Assembly: GCF_021018895.1 (NCBI RefSeq)
Contig: NC_079369.1
Span: 8,687,694 to 8,751,693, forward strand
DNA from: Seriola aureovittata
Lineage: Eukaryota; Chordata; Actinopteri; Carangiformes; Carangidae
Direction: 5' to 3'
Length of the DNA stretch: 64,000 nt
Shown here: positions 1-13,089 of the stretch, in pieces
How the letters are laid out: each line of letters begins with the position of its first letter
How positions within the stretch are numbered: the first letter of the stretch is position 1
The notes under the pieces: generated by a model
Databases searched by the model: none
What the model was told of the DNA's origin: nothing
What the model saw: the letters and a program-made list of their open reading frames with translations, nothing else
Program-made: the position numbers and the translations under genes

Positions 1-162
1 GCGCAGACCAACCTCATATGGCTGGAGGTATGGTTGTCAGGTATGAAACACAAATGTTAATTTTTGACACCGTGTCATTTTGTCATCTTGTTTGTAACAG
101 TGAATAATAATTAACAGATGTTGAAAGTGTGTATGGTGAAGAGAGATAATTAGATTTATGTA

Positions 163-725
163 TTTTTAGGTACGCTATGGTCTGCCCATCTGTCCAGAGG
201 ACTATGTTCCAGACTGAAACATTTTAACAACTAGTGGATGCTTTGCCATGAAATTTCACACTGACATTCATGGTCCCCAGAGGATGAATCCTAATCCCTG
301 GGCACCACAATCAGGTTGACATTTCTGGTTTTGAGTAAAACGTCTCAACAACTGTTGGATAGTGAAAATAGACATTCATGTCCCCCCTGAGGATGAACTG
401 TAATATGTTTGGTGATCCCCTGACTTTTCCTCCAGCGCCATCTTCAGGTCATCATTTTGATTGGTCCTTTAGTTTATGACCAAATACCTGGAAAGCTGAT
501 GACACTCAGCCTCAGTTGTAATTTGTGTTTAGAACTAATTAGCAAATGCTAACATGTAAACACTTCAAACTAAGATGGATAAACAAGATAAATATATGCT
601 AAACATCAGCATGTTAGCACTGTCACTGTGAGCATGTTAGCATCTGATGTTGACATTTCAAAACTGTTGAGCCTAAGCAAAGTTTCCCAGACCTTTTAGT
701 TTGACTGTAGACTCTTAATCTCATT
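163..725 (+). repeat. Dispersed teleost repeat, class not assigned
   Basis: This stretch reads like a common fish interspersed repeat. Landmarks are a phrase about 245-285 with 'gacattcatggtccccagag', a second near-copy about 371-395, 'gcgccatcttcaggtc' near 436, and the tail of repeated 'gctaaca/gcatgttagca' words between 540 and 650. The order of these words is what I remember of the teleost family. There is no open frame and no terminal repeat that I can see. It is probably a decayed non-autonomous element. Confidence 0.6.
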
Positions 726-2808
726 ATTTAAATGATGGGGCAGCTTTTAATAAGAAAGATTTTTTGACACTCAGAGTAAGATGATTATTATCTCATCACA
801 TGGCTCAAATGTCTTCAAAATAAGGACAAAGGATCACAATTATCATGCAATTGCTGTGTTGTTGCTGCTGCTGTTAATGCTGCTGATGATGACTACCACC
901 ACCACCATTATCATGATCATTATCATCTGGCAACATCATCATCATTATCATGATGCACAATGGGTCACTGCTACCTCTCAGAGATATAATGATGCGGTGG
1001 TATGGCTGCTTTTCCTACATTTGAAAATGAAAAGCTGATGCTACAAAGCTGAAAAAATATATAAACGATAAAAAAAAACGTTTTAAAGTACTGTGCCACT
1101 GTCATATTCCTCAGGGCTCCGATCTATTTCAAGAACCCAAATCCACCAGGATCAGATAGACATTAAGCAACTGGGATTGAATCTAATTTAACATGAGCAC
1201 AAAATGTATAAAAAGGACATCTGTGAAACTACAGTAAATATAACAAAAGAACCAGACATTAACAAAACACAGATCACTTCCAAGAGGGCAGCACCAGTAT
1301 AGCTACCTGAGAAATTTACAATTTTATTAGGTGTAAATATTATCAATGTCAAATTATGTCCCTCACTGATCTTTCAGCTGTGGTTCTGTAATTGGTAGTA
1401 ATAAATGTGATCTACAAAAAGTATCCGTGAGAGTGTCTCAGCTCTCTGCATTAGAAGCATGTTAAGGGAAAGCTGAAAGACTGAACATTTGAAGGTTATT
1501 TTTCAGTCCTTCAGAGAAGCATGTGTTATTTGCTGCCAACATGTTTCAAAGATGTTGACCTATTTACTGGCTCAATCTGAAATTTGTGCATTAATATTTT
1601 CAACAAGCAAACAGGGAAAATTCTCAGAAACAGATTATGGGTAAATTAATGTACAGCTTGTTTCGCCACTATCAACCTTACTGTATATTTACAACATGAT
1701 GAGATGAGGTATTGACAAAATACTGAACTATATCACTGCTCCTGTCAGCCCTGAGATAGCAAAGATGGTGATTGTTTTAATGATTTCAGAAAGTATCATA
1801 ATAACCATACACTCTCAGAATCATGAATATTAATTATGAATAGAATTAGCACATTTCACATATTATTATCCTCATCACGGAGGGACAAACTCATGTAGCT
1901 CTGATCTTTGAAACTGAAAGACAAGTGGGTTGTGCAGTTGGTTGATTTATATTGATGCGGATAACACTGAGTGTTCTAACCTTTGCCCTCATACTGTTTT
2001 TTAGCACTTTCAAAAGAGGACAGGACCCTCCGTAAGGTTTTCCATTGGGCTTCTCAAATGAAAAACAATTCACAAGTCAGATTCTTGGGGTGAATCAAAT
2101 TCAGCTATCCTCATGGAATCCATATATCTATCCATCTATGCATTTTTCTGTGAAATATTTCCTGGTGCTATAACAGTGTGTATTGCTGAATTAAAAACAG
2201 TCATACTGCAGCTATGATCTGCTGTCAGCTCAGGGACTCAAGCATATTTGTCACTCATGCCAATAAAAGCAGGTAAATGGCAGAGGTGAGTGTCAAATAC
2301 ATAAAAAAGTGAGTGAAATAAAATATTACACATATCTGTAGAGAACACCATTCACTACTGGAAAATAACATGGCCATTAAATGAAGAAAAATAATTATTT
2401 AAAAAAACACCTAAGCTTTTAAGTTTTCAGTGGGCACGCTCGAGTCCATGCAGGTTGCTTTTGTTGTGGGTTTGTTTGTTATCTCTTAAGAGAGACTTGA
2501 ATGCTGAGATAGTGCCTGGAGAGCACACTGCTTTATCTTCAGTTACTGAGAGAAACCAGATCAACTAACTGTGGTGCCCCATATTAACAGGGGAGATTCC
2601 AAGCTGACTTGCTAGAGAGATGAAACAAGGTCACATCGAGAGGGAAAATGATTTTAATATGGATTGAGATTAAGAAGAGAAATGCTGTCAGTGTACTGTA
2701 TGATGTTGATCACATTACTTTCTCTCAGCAGGGGCTGATTCTGTTTGCAGTGTTTCACTGAGCACTGCTTTCTACATGATTATAACTACATATCAACATG
2801 TATGCAAG
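726..2808. other. Intergenic, no gene seen
   Basis: No convincing exon, RNA gene or promoter was found. A patch of imperfect triplets (GCT/GAT/ACC/ATC) at about 863-960 gives a low-complexity open frame rich in Leu, Thr, Ile and His that is not a credible protein. The rest is AT-rich unique-looking sequence. Confidence 0.5.
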
Positions 2809-3097
2809 AGCAACAAATAATTATTTTTTATTTAGATGAATCTGTTGATCATTGTCTCAATTAGAATCACTTGTTCCATAAAATGAAAGAAAAAAGTATA
2901 AAAATTACACAAATTCAAATTGGTTACTTTGTGTGACCAAGACCAAAACACAAAGATATTTAGCTGAACATCATAGTGGAGAGGCTAGAACCAGTTCATT
3001 TTTGGCACTTAAGCTTATAATACGATCTAAGGATTATATAAATATTTAATTTTGTGTCGATCAACTAATCAATTATTTAACCAGTTGTTTCAGATCT
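2809..3097 (+). repeat. Dispersed 'GTTTCAGCTCTA'-type teleost repeat, copy 1
   Basis: An AT-rich dispersed repeat opening with 'aataattattttttattta', carrying an internal 'aacacaaagatattta' word and ending in 'aattatttaaccagttgtttcag'-like sequence. The same word order recurs at 34042-34250 (inverted), 38748-39072 and 61258-61470 in this window. The class is unknown to me, but the recurrence within one window is direct evidence that it is a repeat. Confidence 0.55.
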
Positions 3098-3433
3098 ACC
3101 ATAAACCTCAGTCTAAATCTATATCTACATTTCTATGTATATCAGAACAGGACTGATAACTTGGTCAATATATTGGCCAGTATTATCTTATTACAAATAT
3201 ATGTTGCAAGTACTACTAGCTAAACAGTAATGTCACCATTGCATAGTTTGTCCAGTTTTATTCAACTGTAGGATGTTCTGTTTAGTACCTATCTTGCTCT
3301 CAATCTGAAAAAAATATTTACACATATCATATATATATCATATTTAAACAATTAGATTGGCGGATATATTAAAATATCTGTATCAGTATCGGCCTCAAAA
3401 ATCCAGTATCAGTCAGTATGTAATCCATATCTA

Positions 3434-4737
3434 CACTCCCCTCCAAAAGTATTGGAACAGTGAGGCCAATTCCTTTATTTTTGCTGTAGACTGAAAACGT
3501 TTGGGTTTGACATCAAAAGATGAATATGAGACAAGAGATCAACATTTCAGCTTTTATTTCCAGGTATTTACATCTGGATCTGATACACAACTTAGAAGAT
3601 AGCATTATTTGTAACGGAACACCAAATTTTTAGGTGAGCAAAAGTATTGGAACAGATAGACTTAAAATAGATTAAAGTGTATAAGACTTAAATTGGCAGA
3701 CAAAATGTTTCTACAGACTTCTGAGTTCATTTTGCTGCTGCCATCATGCGTTACATCATCAATGAAGATTAATGAGCCCGTTCCAGCAGAAGCCATGCAA
3801 GCCCAAGCAATGACATTACCTCCACCGTGTTTCACAGATGAGCTTGTATGTTTGGCATCATGAGCAGATCCTTTCCTTCTCCAAACTTTAGCCTTTCCAT
3901 CACTTTGGTAAAGGTTCATCTTTACCTCATCAGTCCATAAAACTTTGTCCCAGAATTTTTTTTTGGCAAATTCCAGCCTGGCCTTCTTATTCTTCTTGCT
4001 AATGAGTGGTTTGCATCTTCTGGTCTAGCCTCTGTTCTTTTGTTCATGAAGTCTTCTGCGAACAGTAGATTCTGATTCCTTCACTCCTGCCCTCTGGAGG
4101 TTGTTGCTGATGTCACTAACAGTTGTTTAAGGGTCTTTCTTTACAGCTCTCACAATGTTTCTGTCATCAACTGCTGCTGTTTTCCTCGGTTTACCCATTC
4201 GATATCTGTTACTTAGTACATCAGTGGTTTCTTTCTTCTTCAGGACATTCCAAATGGTTGTACTGGCTATGGCCAATGTTTGTGCAATGGCTCTAATTGA
4301 TTTTCCATCGTCTCTCAGCTTCACAATTGCTTTTTTTTCCACCCATAGACAGCTCTCTGGTTTTCATGTTAGTTACACCTCTAACTATAAATGCTATATA
4401 TAAAAACTATCAAATCCAAATCTGAAACTGAGCGTTGACATTCAGTGCTATTTATTGTTTGAATAATCAATGTAATAGGACACACCTGGGCACCAATATA
4501 CACCTGTCAGTCACATGTTCCAATACTTTTGCTCACATGAAAATTGGGTGTGTTCAAAATAAAAGGTGCTATCTTCTAAGTTGTGTATCAGATCCAGATG
4601 TAAATACCTGGAAATAAAAGCTGAAATGTTGATCTCTTGTCTCATATTCATCTTTTGGTGTCAAACCCAAATGTTTTCAGTCTACAGCTAAAATAAGGGA
4701 ATTAGCCTCACTGTTCCAATACATTTGGAGGGGAGTG
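3434..4737 (-). mobile_element. Decayed Tc1/mariner-like DNA transposon
   Basis: This is a 1304-bp element bounded by TA dinucleotides at 3432-3433 and 4738-4739, the usual Tc1/mariner target duplication. Its ends are long inverted repeats of roughly 200 bp: the first 27 bases match the reverse complement of the last 27 with one difference ('cactcccctccaaaag' against 'cactcccctccaaatg'). Between the repeats lies a minus-strand transposase relic. The transposase is interrupted and its 3' third is missing, so the copy cannot mobilise itself. A full Tc1-like element would code for about 340 residues. Confidence 0.93.
3662..4342 (-). pseudogene. Tc1-like transposase, truncated and interrupted
   Basis: Read on the minus strand, the frame opens with MEKKAIVKLRDDGKS and a helix-turn-helix segment (SIRAIAQTLAIASTTIWNVL), as in Tc1 transposase N-termini. 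It then hits stop codons after AVKKDP and again near the 'EQKNRG' segment. The WTDE motif with the first catalytic Asp and the GNVIAWACMASAGTGSL segment are still visible. Sequence then runs straight into the inverted repeat, so the second Asp and the catalytic Glu of the DDE triad are absent. The protein is therefore non-functional. It could still matter as a source of short RNA or as a substrate for transposase made elsewhere. Confidence 0.9.
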
Positions 4738-4739
4738 TA

Positions 4740-7420
4740 TGTCTATGTAAAGAGAAAGTTGTGCTAGCTGTTTTAGTGTGCTTATTAATACAAACACAAA
4801 AGGTCTGAGAAAGTTTAATGAAGAACTGTTTTGCATTCTATTACAGAAAGTCAACTCTGTTCCAATCCAGTGGGAGCGCTTTGAATTAAACTACCCAGTG
4901 AGTTTATGAGGGTAAGCTTTCAAAATCTCAACATGGTTCTTATGACAGCAGTCAGTGTTTTGTTAAACAGAAAAGACAGCAACATAACCGACCATGACAG
5001 AACCCCCTCCCCCTCTGACCTGGACTGTATGAAAATGTGGGAAATTACTTTTCTATGCAAATGAGATTTCAGAAGATTAAAGCAGCATAAAAAGTTGTAA
5101 GAAAGAAAAGAAAGAGATGCAGCAGGAGAGAGCAGGCAGGTGGGGAGGAGGGAGGGCTGCATGAGTGATCAGGGAAATCATTCAAATTTAGACACAAAGC
5201 ATCGAACAAACAGAAAGCAATTTTGTTCTGTGTTTGTAGTCAAGACAAGATTCAATTATCCCGTCTATTGTGTTGGGGGGGGGGGGTCCAGCTTCTGAAA
5301 TGCATGGTGTTGGTTGGCTTAGATTAAAAAAAAAAAATGTATGTATTATTTATGGTAACTTGACATTGTTTTTGTGTTTATCTCACACTCAACATTATTT
5401 TTGGAAATTGGTTGTCTATTGATCTGAAGTGATCTGACTCTTTATGTCTAAATGCAAAGGGGAGGGGTTGTTATGAATAATGGAATAATGAGAGAAAGGA
5501 ATGAAAAAGCCAAGAGCCATGATGACCAGCAACAATATCGACTGTAATTTATCCTGGTGTTAACAAGTTCTATCATCTGAATGGAAACACCGACAAGGAT
5601 CTGGCTGCCTAGTGATATCATTTCCGAAAGTGCCTGGCATGACAAAATAGAAATTTCAATGCATGTACAGCCTTTTATTGGATTTTAGTTGCTATTGATA
5701 ATAATAATAAGTCTAAAATGTTCTGCTGGCTGCCTAGTGGCTGCCTGAAAATTGAACCCACTGGCTCCGATTATGTTTGATACCTGGTATCTTGTACACC
5801 CATATCCTCTCCCTCACAAATACCATAGAGGTGTGCATGAAAATATGTTGACCAAGAAGAGTGTGTTTATATCCAAAGAGCAGAGATGTCAATTCTAAAA
5901 TACTGCAATAATTATTATTATTATTATTATTGCTATTATTATTATTACATTAGCTGCATGAATCAATGTTTTTATATTAACTATCATAATCATGACCGTT
6001 TAATGAGAAAGATCTTGCTAATAGTGCTGAACGAGAGTTCTCACCTGACTCTGAAGTTACTCATAGCTCTGCGCGGCATTTCAGCATCTTTCAGCTCATT
6101 GTTTTGGTTTCCCAGGCCACGGTCTCGGCCATGCCTCCTGTTTATTGCTTGAGTTTAGTGTCTCTCTTTCCCCTGTCTCCTGTGCTCCCCTGTCTACCTC
6201 TCTCTTTCTGTAGGTGTGTGTTGTGGGCGTGGCGCTCTTCTCACTTCCCTGATTGCTGATCATCTAGCCAGTGAATCTGCAAGCCATTAACTCATGACGC
6301 AGCAGAATATCAGCCCCCAGTTCATCATCCACTCATTGCCAGATTATTTTCTCAGACAGGAGTACACGTTCAAGGCCTCTTAGAATTGCTGGTTCTAAGT
6401 TTTGTTCCTTGTGCTTTTTTTCCAGAATGAATCCTTGTTTCCTTGAGTCACAGGAAAAACATCTGCCAGCCTGCTCTCATGCACGTCTCCCTGCCTGCCA
6501 GCCAATTACTCTGCCATGTTCACCACTCAGTTGTCCACCTCCTTCAAGCCCTGCTTTTTCAGCCTCCAGCTTCCCTCCAGCTGCCAGCCTGCTGGAAGGA
6601 AGCTATTTAGCCTGTCAATGGGATGTAATCCTATCTGGATTACATTCAGAGGCAATTTTTTTTCTTTTTTTTTTTTAATCAGTGAAGATTAATCAAAAGC
6701 AACAGGTCACCAGGTGCTGGTTGGGATGGATAGCGGGTGCACAAAGCACACAACTGTCATTTGGTTAATTGCTAAGAAACAGGTTGCATCTGACACTGTG
6801 GACTTATTCTGTATTAAACTAATTTACAGTCTTTGTCTAACCTTAACCAAGGGCTCCCAGTGCCTAAACATAACCATAAAAAGGTTTAATAATGCTATAG
6901 TTGCGACAGGTGGATATTGTACTGGAAGATATTTTGGTAGAAAATACATCAATATGTTTTCTGCAAAAATTTTACTGATCATGGTTAGTATTAACATACC
7001 AAATAGGCTATGGAAATTAACAACATTCCCTCAATATGGTAGTAAAAAACATAATCCGGTTGCAGTTATGTTTCCTCCCAAATGAATTTGCTGTTACATA
7101 TTAGTTGTGTATAAACAAAATTTCTAGTCAATGGGACTGGTGGAGGACACTCTATACAACCATGTTGCTTTCAGCCAAAAAACTCTGCCCAGCAACATAC
7201 AGCTGACACAGTTAAACCAACACGAAGCTTATAGTTGAATGCTGGGATTATACATTCATCAGGACAGAACATAGCCATAGCGTTCAAACAAATGCTATTG
7301 TTGCTCTGTGTCTGTTGGATGTGTAACAGTTTGATAACAAGTTAGACAACTGTTTGCTAACACGCTAGCCGTATAAAATTTGTAAGGTGATTGTTATTTT
7401 TAAAGCTTGTTGCATTTCCC
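4740..7420. other. Intergenic, simple repeats only
   Basis: No gene was recognised. The stretch holds a G homopolymer of about 13 at 5274-5286, an interrupted (ATT)n microsatellite at about 5909-5947 and a short perfect hairpin around 6623-6648 ('tgtaatcc' with 'ggattaca'). About 6825-6890 carries words ('aaccttaaccaag', 'gtgcctaaacataacc') that I associate with a common fish repeat. The open frame at 6714-7085 lies over that repeat-like sequence and shows no family resemblance. Confidence 0.45.
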
Positions 7421-7527
7421 CCAGCTTCTAGCCTTTACGCTACGCTGAGCTATAGCTGGAATTAATCTTCTCATCTACTCTAACTCTCAGGAAGAAAGTG
7501 AAAAATGGCAAACTATGCCTTAAAGGA
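7421..7527 (-). repeat. Fold-back repeat family R1, terminal fragment
   Basis: This is the reverse complement of the terminal arm seen in the unc13a introns (48230-48580, 57798-58210, 59718-60035). Shared words are 'agcttctagcctttacgct', 'aatcttctcatcta' and 'actctcaggaagaaag', followed by an end resembling 'tttaaggcatagtttgcc' when reversed. Only one arm is present, so this is a fragment. Confidence 0.55.
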
Positions 7528-9250
7528 ACAATCAACACAAGACACAAGAAAACTACTCAAAATTTAAATGTAGATAGAAAACACTCATTGTACACACAAA
7601 CAGCAGCTTAGCTTTTTGCAGAAGGTGGACTGTGACCGATAGAGCTCATACACTGTATGTCTGGAGAAAAAAAATATGAAAAATTAGGTAGTGGGGACTG
7701 TGAAAAACTCCCTTGACCTCCTTCACACCTGTATATTTTGGCATTTCTTCAGCTTTTAATATGATTTCACCTCATTCACTAGCAGAAAAGAGAAAACTGC
7801 TGAACCATATTAGGTATGATATCTGTACTATAGGATGGATTTTTTCACGAGCAGTTTTTTTTCTTCTTCTGTTGAATATAAAGGATTATGTAGCAGGTGG
7901 CTTACGGTGGATGTCAATAACTAGCCTACATGGTAGCATTTTGTAAAAAGGAATAGTGAGGTCATTTTGTTCTCCCTCAGTAATCATTCCCTACCAATGG
8001 CGCTTCTGATGGCTTGAGCTTGCATACTGCGGAGGTTTGATAACGAGTCCATCAGAAAACTAAAATGGAAAGCGCAACACAGGTGCCAGTAACACAAGCC
8101 ATCCATCCAAATGTGGCCAGTAAAACCACTGGAGTGGAATAACCCTAATCCAAACCTGACTGAGACTGTCTCACTCATATTATACAGAGGCCAAGTCACA
8201 TGGAATTAGCGTAAACAGTTCTTTTGTTGCAGAGCCTTCACTCTGAAAGCTCAGCTTCAAAAGGGGGTAAAATGCATCCAAACCTTTGGCCCATAAAATG
8301 CAGTTTATTACATACTAATGATGGTTTCTGGAGTTGGATGACATGTTAGTATATTGGCACAGGAAAAGATCATTATTTTGGTTACATAAAGCATGATTAC
8401 ATCCTACTTCCCTGCAAGATTATAAATCAACAAATTGTAACACGCAGTATACCTGAGCTTTCACAGCATTTCACCTCAAAATAACTTGGTATTTTGCAAT
8501 GTGCTGTTGTGTACTCACGTTCCTTTTGTACACACTTCCCCTCAGCCTGCCATGGTCTATTGAGAGTATTGTAAATAAAGACATTGTGATGTCGCCTGCA
8601 CAGTGGATTGTTGCCATGGTGACTGTTGAACACAGGCAAAATGGTGAGTCTTGCAATAAGCCAATTGCAAAACTTTATCTTTTTGAGTGAGATGTTTCAA
8701 ATTGTATGGCAATGATCTGCCTTTAAAATCTAGTGTATAGGGGAATTGGACTACATATATCTCAACATGGCTTGACATAGTTTTAGCTGGAGTATTTCTC
8801 CAAAGGAGAGTAGTGCATTTTTTCCCTTGAGGTTGCTTGTATGAGAGGCCCCACTTATGGCAAGAGGAGTGGAGCAGCAATCTCAGCAAAGATGAGGAAA
8901 CATTATAAGTGTGCCTGTTCTGAAAGTCTTCAGAGTTCAGGATCAAATATCTAGACAGCCACTGAAAGATATATTTTACAAATATAAAAACACTGCTGCA
9001 GCAATATTAACACAAAGCAGGATAGATATTACTCTCCTTATTCCTTCAACCTTTTTATTACTTAAATTTTCTAATGACTTAGTCTTATTGTGTTCTCTTA
9101 TTTTGATCTTAAAAGCTTAGGTCACTCTTTTTTAACCCTGACTGGACAAATGTCCTTATGTATGAACAAACTCTTGCTGTGCCTTCTCGAGGGAAAGATA
9201 AAGAGTGCTTGAATTTTAAGATGTCTCAAAAGCAAACTGATGTTGAACTG

Positions 9251-9288
<38 letters not shown>

Positions 9289-11737
9289 TGGCAGGGAGAA
9301 GTAGGATGACTAAGGCAAGGAGTATGAAGTATGACTAGGCAAATATAACTACCTTTGCTCCAACCAATAGCTAAATAAAGCAAATTTTAATATCCTTCTC
9401 CATCATGTCCAACACAAAATAATATTGGCAGAAGCCATTTAATTAAAATTCATGTCAATCAAACGCAGCTCTTCTTTCAAACTCTGATCCTTGTTTAATT
9501 AAATTATTTCATGATCTAAACTAGCCCACACTAATGCTGGAAAAGTTGTTAAAAATAATTGACAACTTTAAGTATAGGGATTAAACATAACGTAGGTTGT
9601 TACAACATAAAATGTGATTACATCCAAAGACCAACTGCCGCCACCACCAGGCCAAACTTTCACTGCAGCTTAATGATCATTCAGTCGTCTGCCCTATATT
9701 GTCTGTGAAAGTGTAACTGAGGGCATTATTAGGTTTTGGCAGAGGTCTGCTCTAAACTGAGTGCCTTCCTTTTTTTTTTTTTTTTAAATATTGGTTGTCA
9801 GGAAAAAACACCCAAACATGAACCATGCAATAGCAACTCTGACATGCACTGTGACCAGCAGAGGAGCAACTGGCAGTAGGACTCCTTATCCTGCACTCGT
9901 CAATAGCAACACTGAGAGCAATTCTAGGAAAACAGAAAACAGCAATCTGTTCATCAAAATGTGAAAACCCAAGGATCAGGCCCACTGTAGTGTGCATGTG
10001 TCTGTATGTGAATGTGAATGTGCAAAAACATGTTAAATTGATTATGTTGGCATTAGAAGAATGGACTGCATGCTCTACATTTCTACTGGCAGTCTGATAA
10101 TAATCAGTAATTTTTTTCCAGTCTTAGTTTTCAATTTAGTGGCCAATAGAGAAGAGATAAAAATGCCACAGGGCACATTGTCCCATGCTGTACAGATATC
10201 TGGCTGGCTGGTAAATCAATTTATTCCCATGGCAGCAGAGAGTGATAAAATTGTTATCGGTTTTGTGATGATTCTATCTGATTTTTCTCCATATCTTCTT
10301 GCTATTAATCAATGTTTCAAATGATTTTTTAATCAGGCATCATAGACCATAGCCCACAAAAGAAGCAGTTTCACTTAAACTTGATATTTTAGACATGACA
10401 GTGTTGCACAAAATGCTCTCCAAATCAAATCAAAGGACCTTTCATACACTTGATTTTTGATGACAAGATGGATTTTAAGTGCAGACCTTCAGCAAATTTT
10501 TCAGATGTGTTCGCTCAGTTGCAGCCACTGATTTGGTAATCTTGGAACTAGCTTTTAATGACCATTCTTGATACTTCCACCCACAATCCATTTATTAACA
10601 AACGTTCCATTGGTACATTTTGACACATTTCTCTGTGCCATTACAATAAAGTTTCAGGCTTTCCATGAATCTGCTGAAGCAAAAAGCACTGTTTCGCTAA
10701 CAGAAGAAGCTTTGTTGTCAAAGTGCACTGTCCAGGGATAAAGTCCATGCCCCCAGAGCACAGTCCAAGTGAAAACAGGCCTGGTTGTATTTTCATTTCC
10801 AAATGGAAGATGTCACAGATATATTACATTGTTTACCTTTTTGGTAAATTGACAGAACTACTATGTTTGAGGCTGTAGCATAGATGGGTAAAACATCCGG
10901 TTACTGTGGTTACATGCTTGTTTTGATGCATAATTTAGCAAAACCAACACAATGGTTTTATTAGGCTAAGAGACACTGAGGCACCTTATGTACCCTAATG
11001 TTTATTCAGTTTGTGTAGTTACAGAGAGAAAGTGTTGTAACAGTGAGGCAAGACCCTGAAGCAGGTTCATTTGTTGAAAATCTCCCCGTCAAGAATAACT
11101 CATCTCATGGGTTTAACCAAATACTTCAAATTGAAATGGAAATGCATTTTACTTAACAATCCTGAAGAAGTAATGAAGCACAACAGCATGGACTACACAC
11201 TAACTTGATAGGAGGCAGCATTGCCAATAATTCCTCAATGACAACTAACCCTCCAGGGTGAAGAGAAAAATACTGAAATTGAAACAGGTAATATATGGGA
11301 TGCAACACCACTAGCAACAGCTCATATCAATGTAAAAGAGTGAATACAAGCATGACAAGCTGTAAAAATTCATGTCAGCAAAATGTGATGGGTGTGGCGT
11401 TTGCTGTCAACTGACACAGCATGGCATGACATCAAAGCCCCTTTCAATGTCTACAAAAGGTGGCTTAAAGTCAGCATGTCAGCAGCTTTCAGTTTTGTGT
11501 GAATTGTTAGCCCCATTGCTCCAATAAGCCGCCTCCTGGAAATGGAGCTGGCCCCAAGGTGGTTTATGGATTTGAAACTATTGGTACGTTCACATCCTGA
11601 TGACTTCTCTTCCTTGATTAAATTTCCCTGTGGTATAATGCATCAGTAACCTGTGCCCTAAAAGTAAACATCATTCTCATTGATAGAAGTGCCACTGTCA
11701 TTCAATGCAATACCAGTAGTTGTTCAGCTCCTCCTAA
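7528..11737. other. Intergenic, no gene seen
   Basis: No exon set, promoter or RNA gene could be supported. A minus-strand open frame of 129 codons at 8557-8946 has no recognisable domain. A poly-T of about 14 lies near 9770-9785. The rest is AT-rich and looks unique. Confidence 0.45.
9253..9287 (+). repeat. (GT)17 microsatellite
   Basis: An uninterrupted GT dinucleotide run in intergenic DNA. Confidence 0.97.
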
Positions 11738-11990
11738 GGGCAGCTGTGGCTCAGGAGGTAAAGCGGGTTGTCCACTGATTAGAAGGTCGTGGTTTGATCC
11801 CCGGCTCCTCCAGGCTGCATGTTGAAGTGTTCTTGGGCAAGATACTGAACCCTGCATTGCCCCTGATGGCTGTTCCATCAGTATGAATGTGTGAGTGAAT
11901 GGGTGAATGTGGCTAGTATTGTAAAGCGCTTTGACTGATCAGTAAGACTAGAAAAGCGCTATATAAGTGCAAGTCCATTTACCATTTACT
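11738..11990 (+). mobile_element. tRNA-derived SINE
   Basis: The head resembles a tRNA gene with pol III promoter boxes: A-box-like TGGCTCAGGAG at 11747-11757 and B-box-like GGTTTGATCCC at 11791-11801. A tRNA-unrelated body follows ('ttgggcaagatactgaaccc', 'gtgaatgggtgaatgtg'). The tail 'gaaaagcgctatataagtgc' then 'gtccatttaccattt' is typical of a very abundant teleost SINE. No anticodon-arm cloverleaf is preserved, so this is not a tRNA gene. I could not identify clear target-site duplications. Confidence 0.88.
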
Positions 11991-12529
11991 TATTAATTTT
12001 TGCTCAAAGAAAAAGATACTGTTCTAGTAAACAAAACTTTCTCCACAAACAACAACAAAAGATGTAGTTGCTTGAGTGTGTAAAGGTACATGATGGCAAA
12101 TTAACGTTTTGCGAATGGAAGAGTTAATGTGACTGTAGATAACAGTGCTGCATTTCAATAAAGCCTCTCTGCTGGTGTCTCTGTCGAGCTTAGACTGTTC
12201 TGCCAGAACTGGGTCATTAGTCAGTTTGAATTTTTTGGGCTCTTTTTTTGCATTCACTAACCTAATGCCCACAAATAAAAACAGTGGGATAAAACAAATC
12301 ACTGTCAACCATTGCCAGGTGTTGCTTATCTTTAAAATCAGCAGTCGATTTCCCCTCTCTCACCACACTCATCATGACTGGTAGCATCTGTACAGCATTA
12401 CAGCTTTGTACTAACTGCTGTTATATTCTCCCACCTGCCTACACCACCCTCCCCTCTCTTATCTCACTCTCTGTTCCTCTCTCTTGTCTCTGCTCTTGTC
12501 GCTAAATGTTTTAGACAATAAGGATAGCT
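11991..12529. other. Intergenic, pyrimidine-rich patch
   Basis: No gene is visible. About 12350-12500 is rich in C and T ('cccctctct', 'ctctcttgtctctgctctt'). Confidence 0.4.
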
Positions 12530-12976
12530 AAAGTTAATGCATTTAAAAATGAATTGGTACCAGTGATATCCACATATTATATCAAGAGGGAGCTGTCTTA
12601 GTCTGTCTAACATTGTGCAATGGTGTGTAAAAAACAGAGCAATCTACTATAAATCTGCAAAGTCTATTATTTATGACACTGAGGGGACGAAGATCAGTTT
12701 TAGAAGCATTTTGTTAAATAATGTCAGCATAGTCCATTATGGTAGAATAACTTGTAGAATAACTTGTGAAACAAGTCTCTTTCTAACATTAAATGTAAAA
12801 CAATGTCTGGAACAATATGTAACACCAACACCAAAATGTACTTTTTTCATGACATTCTTAATGTGTGGTTTAAAGGTAAGTTCAGACTCAATCCACACAC
12901 CTAAATGTTTAATGTTTTCCACTTCCTGAAGAGATCCATTGTCATTACAAGTTAGAATGTGCTGAAATGTAAACAT
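12530..12976 (-). mobile_element. Non-LTR retrotransposon (LINE) reverse-transcriptase remnant
   Basis: The minus-strand frame from 12976 reads QEVENIKHLGVWIESELTF, then KPHIKNVMKKVHFGVGVTYC and FNVRKRLVSQ. This is the C-terminal thumb region of LINE reverse transcriptases ('hLGvwlD..LtFkpHI..v.kK.nfgiG.LyR..'). The frame breaks at about 12737. Further downstream on the same strand, fragments such as INNRLC continue the pattern with stop codons. It is a dead remnant and the clade is not resolved by eye. Confidence 0.8.
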
Positions 12977-13089
12977 TTCTCATTAAACCATTACAGAGCT
13001 TTGATGTTGTCATGCCAATAAGTGTGGCATGTTTGCTTAAGGGTGTTTAAATAGAAATGGTTATGAATGTATTTGAAAAAAAAAAAAAA

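Noticed and set aside
6714..7085. 123-codon plus-strand open frame
   Set aside because: AT-rich, overlaps repeat-like words, and has no domain or splice context.
8557..8946. 129-codon minus-strand open frame
   Set aside because: No recognisable domain, no splice or promoter context, and overlapping open frames on both strands. It may lie in an unrecognised repeat, but I cannot support a gene.
11738..11850. Possible tRNA gene
   Set aside because: A and B boxes are present, but the arms do not form a cloverleaf, and the body and tail are those of a SINE.
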